From: Volutella citrinella
Taxonomy: Eukaryota > Ascomycota > Sordariomycetes > Hypocreales > Nectriaceae
Assembly: GCA_034401135.1 (NCBI GenBank)
Contig: JAWZSP010000007.1
Span: forward strand, 2,232,001 to 2,296,000
Reading direction: 5' to 3'
DNA: 64,000 nucleotides
Part shown: positions 59,646 to 64,000 of the stretch, in pieces
How the letters are laid out: each line of letters opens with the position of its first letter
How positions within the stretch are numbered: position 1 is the stretch's first letter
Notes under the pieces: model-generated
What the model saw: only the letters and a program-made list of their open reading frames with translations
Told to the model about the DNA's origin: nothing
The model's database searches: none
Program-made: the position numbers and the translations under genes

Positions 59646-59716
59646 GCGTAATTGGTTTAGTGGTAAAATTAATCGTTGCCATCGATTAGCCCTGGGTTCG
59701 ATTCCCAGATTACGCA
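59646..59716 (+). tRNA. tRNA-Gly(GCC)
   Basis: A 71-nt cloverleaf without intron. The acceptor stem GCGTAAT pairs with ATTACGC, followed by discriminator A. The D arm contains the A-box TGGTTTAGTGG. The anticodon stem-loop is AATCG-TTGCCAT-CGATT, with anticodon GCC. The T arm is CTGGG-TTCGATT-CCCAG, containing the B-box. GCC decodes glycine GGC and GGU. Confidence 0.96.
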
Positions 59717-59722
59717 GCCTTC

Positions 59723-59728
59723 TTTTTT
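59723..59728 (+). terminator. RNA polymerase III terminator of tRNA-Gly
   Basis: Six consecutive T starting 7 nt past the tRNA 3' end. Confidence 0.75.
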
Positions 59729-60243
59729 GGCCTTGTTTTCACTTTTTTGAGTGCTCCAAGTGCTGGAGAGAGGAAGAGGAGTTGTTCTTTTTCTTTTCAA
59801 CATGAAAAGAGAGAGAGGCTATGAAAGGTGTTGCCTAACTGAAAGCCCAGACTGCCGCTGGTCACTCAGGGTACGAAACTTGATGATCTCCTTGCCTCTC
59901 TATCCTAAGGCCCCTCTTTTTCGCGATCCCATTCCGAGTTCCGCGTTTTCAAGCATCTTGTTTAGAAGGCAGAGAGGTAAACTTTCTTGTTTTTTTCAAC
60001 AAACCAGAGAAAAAAGCCGCGAGACTAGATAAACAATCACGATGAAACATCGATGCGCCGCAAATGTCCAGACTAGCCGATCACCCAGGGTACCCTACAC
60101 GAGGACAAGCACGATGAATGCAGAATAGTGAACGCCAAACCCATCAATTCAAGCCATGGTCTGGATCTAGTAAGCCCAGCCGGCCCGCTACGATGCCATA
60201 AGAAAAAAGATCTAGATCTTAATAGTACGCAAAACGAGGCAGC

Positions 60244-62563
60244 CTAAGTGCCGTTCTTTCTGCGCCCGCCGTGCGTGCTCCTGTCTACGTGCCCCTGGAG
60301 CACCTTGCGCGTCTCCATCAAACTACGCTTCTGCTTGCTCTTGGCCTTGCCCAGCGTCATCAGGAAGTTCTTCTTGCGCTGCTTCTCCCGGTTGCTCGTG
60401 CTCTTGCCGGCCGCCTCCTTCTTGGACTTGCGGATCGCCTGCGTGCTCTTGTGCTCGTCCCGATCCGGCTTGCCCTCCTTGGCCAGCGCGATGCGCTCCT
60501 CCTTGCTCAGCTTGCGCAGCTTGCCCGGCGCCTCAATGTGCTCTGCCGTCAGCCCGTCGTCGCGGTGCCGGTCCTCGAGAGCCTGCTGCCGCCGGCGGTG
60601 CACGCCCAATGCCTTTTCGACCGATGACGACATGCGCAGCTCCTGCAGCTTGGCGAGGTCCGCCGGCGTGAGGATGGTGGTGGTGGCTAGCTTGGAGATG
60701 CGCTCCAGCTCCTCCTTCTCGGCTGCCTTCTGGGCCTCGATGTCCTCATCGCTCTTCTTTTGCTTCTTTGACGACGGCTCATCCTCCTCCTCGTCCGACG
60801 AGTGGTAGACGTTGATCCACTCTCCAGAGTCACTGCTATCCTCAGAACCCACCTCCCATTCGTCCGAGTCGAAGCCGTCCTCGTTCTCGCCGTCTCCATC
60901 CTCCGGAAGACCCTTCTCCAGGCGCTTCCGCTTCTTCTCATCCTCCTTCCACTTCGCTAGGAGATCGAGACCCTCAATACCTCCAATGTCCTCTTCACCA
61001 TACTTTCGCTGGTGCTGGAGGCCAGCCTTGAGGTTGATGGTGGCGTCCTTACCGCGGTCCCGCTTGTTCAGGAGCTCTGCGCCCACCTCCCGGTACAGCG
61101 ACAGGAGACCCTTGGCGGCCATCATCACGCCCTTGTCCTTGCTCTTTCGGTACTGCACCAGATCCTGTAGGAGGGTGTCGGTCATGGCCAAGGGCTGTCG
61201 CGCACAGATTTCACGGATCGAGTTGAGACCAGCTGCAGCCACCTCAGCAGCCGCGGCTTCTGACACGAACTCATTGGCAATCTTGACGATCAAGGGCTCG
61301 AGAACGTCAGGAGGCACAAGGTTGTGGACGGCCTGAGCAAGGGAGGCAAGGAAGGATGTGACGTTCTGCTGGCGGGGCGTGAGGAACTTGATGAACCAGG
61401 AGTAGAGCGAGACAATGGTCAGCTTGTGGAGGCCGACCAATCGAGTCACGAGCTGCAACACAAGTAAACGGCTGTCCAGCGACAGCTTGGCCTTTGTGTT
61501 TTGAAGATGCTTGGTGAACAACTGCTCGGCAAAGTCCTGGGGGTCGTGGAGGAGGTGGAGTGCCGAGAAGTTGAGCGGGTGCGGCTTATTCTTCTTGCGC
61601 TCTTGCCGCCTGACCTTGTCGACAGCCCTCTCGTAGACCTTTTTGGTCTTCTTGGTCTTCTTGTTGATGCCGATCTGGTGTCGGACCTTGGTCAGGTCCG
61701 TCTCCTCGTCGCTGCTGTCGTCCTCCATCTCCTCGCGCTCCTTGTCGCCGCCCAGGAAGAAGCGCACCGCCCCAATTACAACCTTTTCGTTGTCAGCCAG
61801 GCAAGCCTCCTTCATCACATCGACGGGCTTCGCGTCTGTCCAGAACTGGCGCTTCCACATCTCGCGCGTAATCTTGATGGCCCAGATGGCCCGCGAGGAC
61901 GAGCGGTCGGCGGTGACGAGGTTGAATAGGACGGTCTGGATGGTGCGGTTGAGCGGGTGGTTGATGGACTTGGTGTTGGAGTTCCGCAGGTCGCTGAGGA
62001 TCTTGGTGAAGAGCAGCTCGCGCAACGTTTTGCTGGGTGATGCCACAAGGATGGGGAAGAGGGCGGTCAAGAGGCTGATGGAGTCGATAATCTCCTTGCG
62101 GCGGAGCAGCACTAGGCTGCCCACAATCTTCTCGCGCAGATCTGGGTGAAGAATTGCATGGTGCTGTGTCAGGATAGCCTTGAGGTCATCCGCGAACGAT
62201 TCCGTCTCCTCCTTGTAGCAATCGGCGACGTGGGCGACGAGGTCGATGATGTTGTGAAACGACTCGACCGAGTCGGCGCTCGCAGTGGTGGGGGAAACGA
62301 GGAAAATCTCCCGCTGGGCCTCATACTGTTCCCATTGCTTTAGAAAGTCCTCCTTGTATGATCTGGCTTCTGGTTAGCGGCGCGCGCTTCGTGGACGGGA
62401 GGGACGTGGACGCCGTACTTGGGATCGCGACGGATCTTTTGCTGGAGACTCGCACTACAGACTTTTTGTCAGAATGAAACTGGGAAAAAGGGTCCAGGGA
62501 GGGCTGAAATGCATACAAGTCGGCATCGATCTTCTCGAGCGCGGCAACCTTGCGCTTGGCCAT
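60244..62563 (-). CDS. sda1: Sda1, 60S ribosome biogenesis and nuclear export factor
   Basis: Nucleolar protein needed for 60S subunit maturation and export, and in yeast for passage through Start. The model is complement(60244..62362, 62419..62454, 62517..62563), 733 residues. The short first two exons and two introns (GTATGC..TGTAG and GTACGG..GCCAG) restore the N-terminus MAKRKVAALEKID..SLQQKIRRDPKSYKEDFLKQW, matching the family start. HEAT-like helices fill residues up to about 480, including an acidic insert DDSSDEETDL and the Lys-rich HQIGINKKTKKTKKVYERAV. A highly acidic tract follows (DSDEWEVGSEDSSDSGEW). The C-terminal SDA1 domain has LRMSSSVEKALG and a very basic tail (KKNFLMTLGKAKSKQKRSL). 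Length agrees with yeast Sda1 (about 770). Confidence 0.94.
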
Positions 62564-63101
62564 GGCGACAGAATGCTGATCTGGTGCTGTGGTTGAAGAG
62601 TGCCGGCCAGTAGTGGGGGACGGACGGCAAAAATAATTTTGGCAAGAAAAGATGGCTGATAAGATAAGCATCCCAGACCAACGAGCCAGCCACTCGAAAT
62701 TCTCATGACAACTGCTACAGGTCCAGCATCAAAGCATATTCAAGTAGGAAAAAATCACTAAAATCACAGCCAGGACCAGTAGGTGGAATATTGAGGCTAG
62801 GTCTCATTGTCTATTCGAACGCATAAAAAAAATGGACTATTATACAACCCTTCGGCGGGGATGCTACACGTCTGCCCGCTCTAAAGCTTCGTCAGAGGCA
62901 AACACGCGATGAAACAGCCCCCAATTCCTTTAAAGGTCATTTTATCCCCAGACAGAGTCCATCTGGGCTTGCTCCGCGAGCCGTATACAGCCCGCTTCTA
63001 TATGCAACTAGGGAACACCACTCCGGCGGGCCCAGCTCTTGGGCACTCGCCGACCAATCTCACACCATCACCCCCTCGTCTATTCATGGGGAATGAGACG
63101 C
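62564..63101. other. Intergenic region between sda1 and the phosphate carrier
   Basis: The upstream flank of sda1 and the 3' flank of the carrier gene. A-rich stretches near 62748-62840. No gene was seen. Confidence 0.6.
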
Positions 63102-63978
63102 TTAAGCAGCAATCTCGACACCGCCGACGGCACCGAGAGCCTTCTTCAGGTCACCGTAGATGGCGAACTGACCGGCAGTGAGGGTACCGACCATGAAGAG
63201 ACGAGCACCGATACCGCTGTAGGAGCCCTTGAGGCCGAGCTCCTTGCCGATCTTGATGAGACGGCTGACAGTGCCCTCACCGGGAAGACCCTTGGTCTTG
63301 TTGATCTTGGAGAGCATGGTGTCGGCGGGCTGGGAGACGAAGGCAGCGGCGAAACCGGCAATCAGACCAGAGCCCAGGTTGACAGCGGTCTGGGCACCGT
63401 CGGAGAGGTCCTTCTTGGGGAAGACCTTGAAGGCAGACTCAGAAACCTTCTCGAAGACGACGAACTTGGCCATGGTGTAGGGGATCCTGATACGGGTCAG
63501 CTATCTGTCGTCTCTGTCTGCATCTTCCAGGTGGAGATGCCCGGGGCTGTCAACTTACTGCTTGAACAGGATGGGACCGAAACCAGCGTAGAAAGCACCG
63601 ATACCCTCGTTCTTGAGCATCTTGGTGAAACCACCAATGAGACCGTTGGCGTAGGTGGGCTCAGAGACGAGACGGATACGGGTAGCCTCAAGAGGGCAGA
63701 GGGCGATATCGGCGAAGAACTCGGCGCAGGCGGAAGAGGCCAGGTAGACGGCGGTTCGGTTCTTGGAAGCAGTCTCGTAGCCGAGGTTGGTGATGCACTG
63801 CTGCTTGAAGAACTCGTATCCACCGAACTTGAAGGCGCCCTGGAGGAAGTAACCAGCAAAGGTAGGGCCGACACCAGTCAGGAGGGCGCCGGCACCCTCG
63901 TTCTGGACGACCTGTCGGAAGCCGCCAACGAGACCACGGTTGTAGGTGACGGGGTCAAGCTGGATTCGGGTCTTGACG
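63102..63978 (-). CDS. mir1: Mitochondrial phosphate carrier (Mir1/PiC), 5' part outside the window
   Basis: Inner-membrane carrier importing phosphate with H+ into mitochondria for ATP synthesis. Visible exons are complement(63102..63486, 63559..63978); an acceptor (CTAACTGAC..CAACAG) at 63979 shows that at least one more exon lies beyond the right edge. The 268 visible residues cover roughly the last five-sixths. Mitochondrial carrier signatures are seen as PLEATRIRL (second repeat) and [10 protein letters not shown] (third repeat). [15 protein letters not shown] and [13 protein letters not shown] are typical of the phosphate carrier rather than other SLC25 members. The protein ends GGVEIAA. 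The frame is intact, and the codon choice is strongly C-ending, as expected for a highly expressed gene. Confidence 0.93.
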
Positions 63979-64000
63979 CTGTTGAAGAGTCAGTTAGCGC

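Larger units (their letters stand above)
59438..60243. other. Intergenic region containing tRNA-Gly
   Basis: Apart from the tRNA gene at 59646-59716, no gene was recognised. The right part is the 3' flank of sda1. Confidence 0.6.

Noticed and set aside
1..64000. CRISPR arrays, operons, bacterial insertion sequences or a secondary-metabolite cluster
   Set aside because: Gene structure is plainly eukaryotic, the only regular repeat array is protein-coding, and no polyketide synthase, peptide synthetase, terpene synthase or cluster regulator is present.

Overview
The window looks like nuclear DNA of a filamentous ascomycete, most likely a Sordariomycete and plausibly Hypocreales. Genes are monocistronic, lie on both strands, and carry short (about 45-175 bp) introns with GT..CTAAC..AG signals. 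The proteins match fungal housekeeping families, and both tRNAs are eukaryotic-type. The order-level placement is inference from protein character, not a database result.

Layout, left to right: a vacuolar cation/H+ exchanger of the VNX1 type (minus, 178-3658); the 26S proteasome ATPase Rpt6 (plus, 5523-6747); a gene-poor stretch of about 7 kb; a rhodanese-plus-tyrosine-phosphatase (plus, 13786-16723); a TCP11/Sok1-family regulator (plus, 19565-22597); an intron-containing tRNA-Pro; a small secreted cysteine-containing protein in three short exons (minus, 24020-24566); an M1 aminopeptidase of the Ape2 type with a likely alternative mitochondrial first exon (plus, 26200/27002-29783); a secreted type-B carboxylesterase/lipase (minus, 30134-31852); an unrecognised basic protein (minus, 35079-36536) facing the Arp2/3 subunit ARPC3 (plus, 37295-38132); the Trm6/Gcd10 subunit of tRNA m1A58 methyltransferase (minus, 38428-40199); a six-exon flavin monooxygenase (minus, 40557-42663); a secreted protein with a huge His/Gly/Glu repeat (plus, 44802-47402); a PiT-family phosphate permease of the PHO-4/Pho89 type (minus, 48074-49848); a gene-poor stretch with one 78-residue ORF; a fucose-permease-like MFS transporter (plus, 56301-57856); a small coiled-coil protein (minus, about 58389-59006); tRNA-Gly(GCC); Sda1 (minus, 60244-62563); and the 3' part of the mitochondrial phosphate carrier (minus, from 63102, running off the right edge).

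The genes do not form an obvious pathway or secondary-metabolite cluster. Most are core housekeeping functions: proteolysis, actin nucleation, tRNA modification, ribosome biogenesis, ion and phosphate transport, and signalling. The accessory content is the two secreted proteins, the monooxygenase, the esterase and the sugar transporter. The most unusual object is the 849-residue secreted His/Gly/Glu repeat protein, which has a cysteine-rich N-terminal domain and recently duplicated 132-bp repeat blocks. I read it as a candidate extracellular metal-binding or pH-responsive protein. Second is the three-exon secreted protein at 24.0-24.6 kb, which is easily missed because its exons are short. All exon boundaries were derived by hand from splice signals and phase, and each complete model adds up to whole codons.
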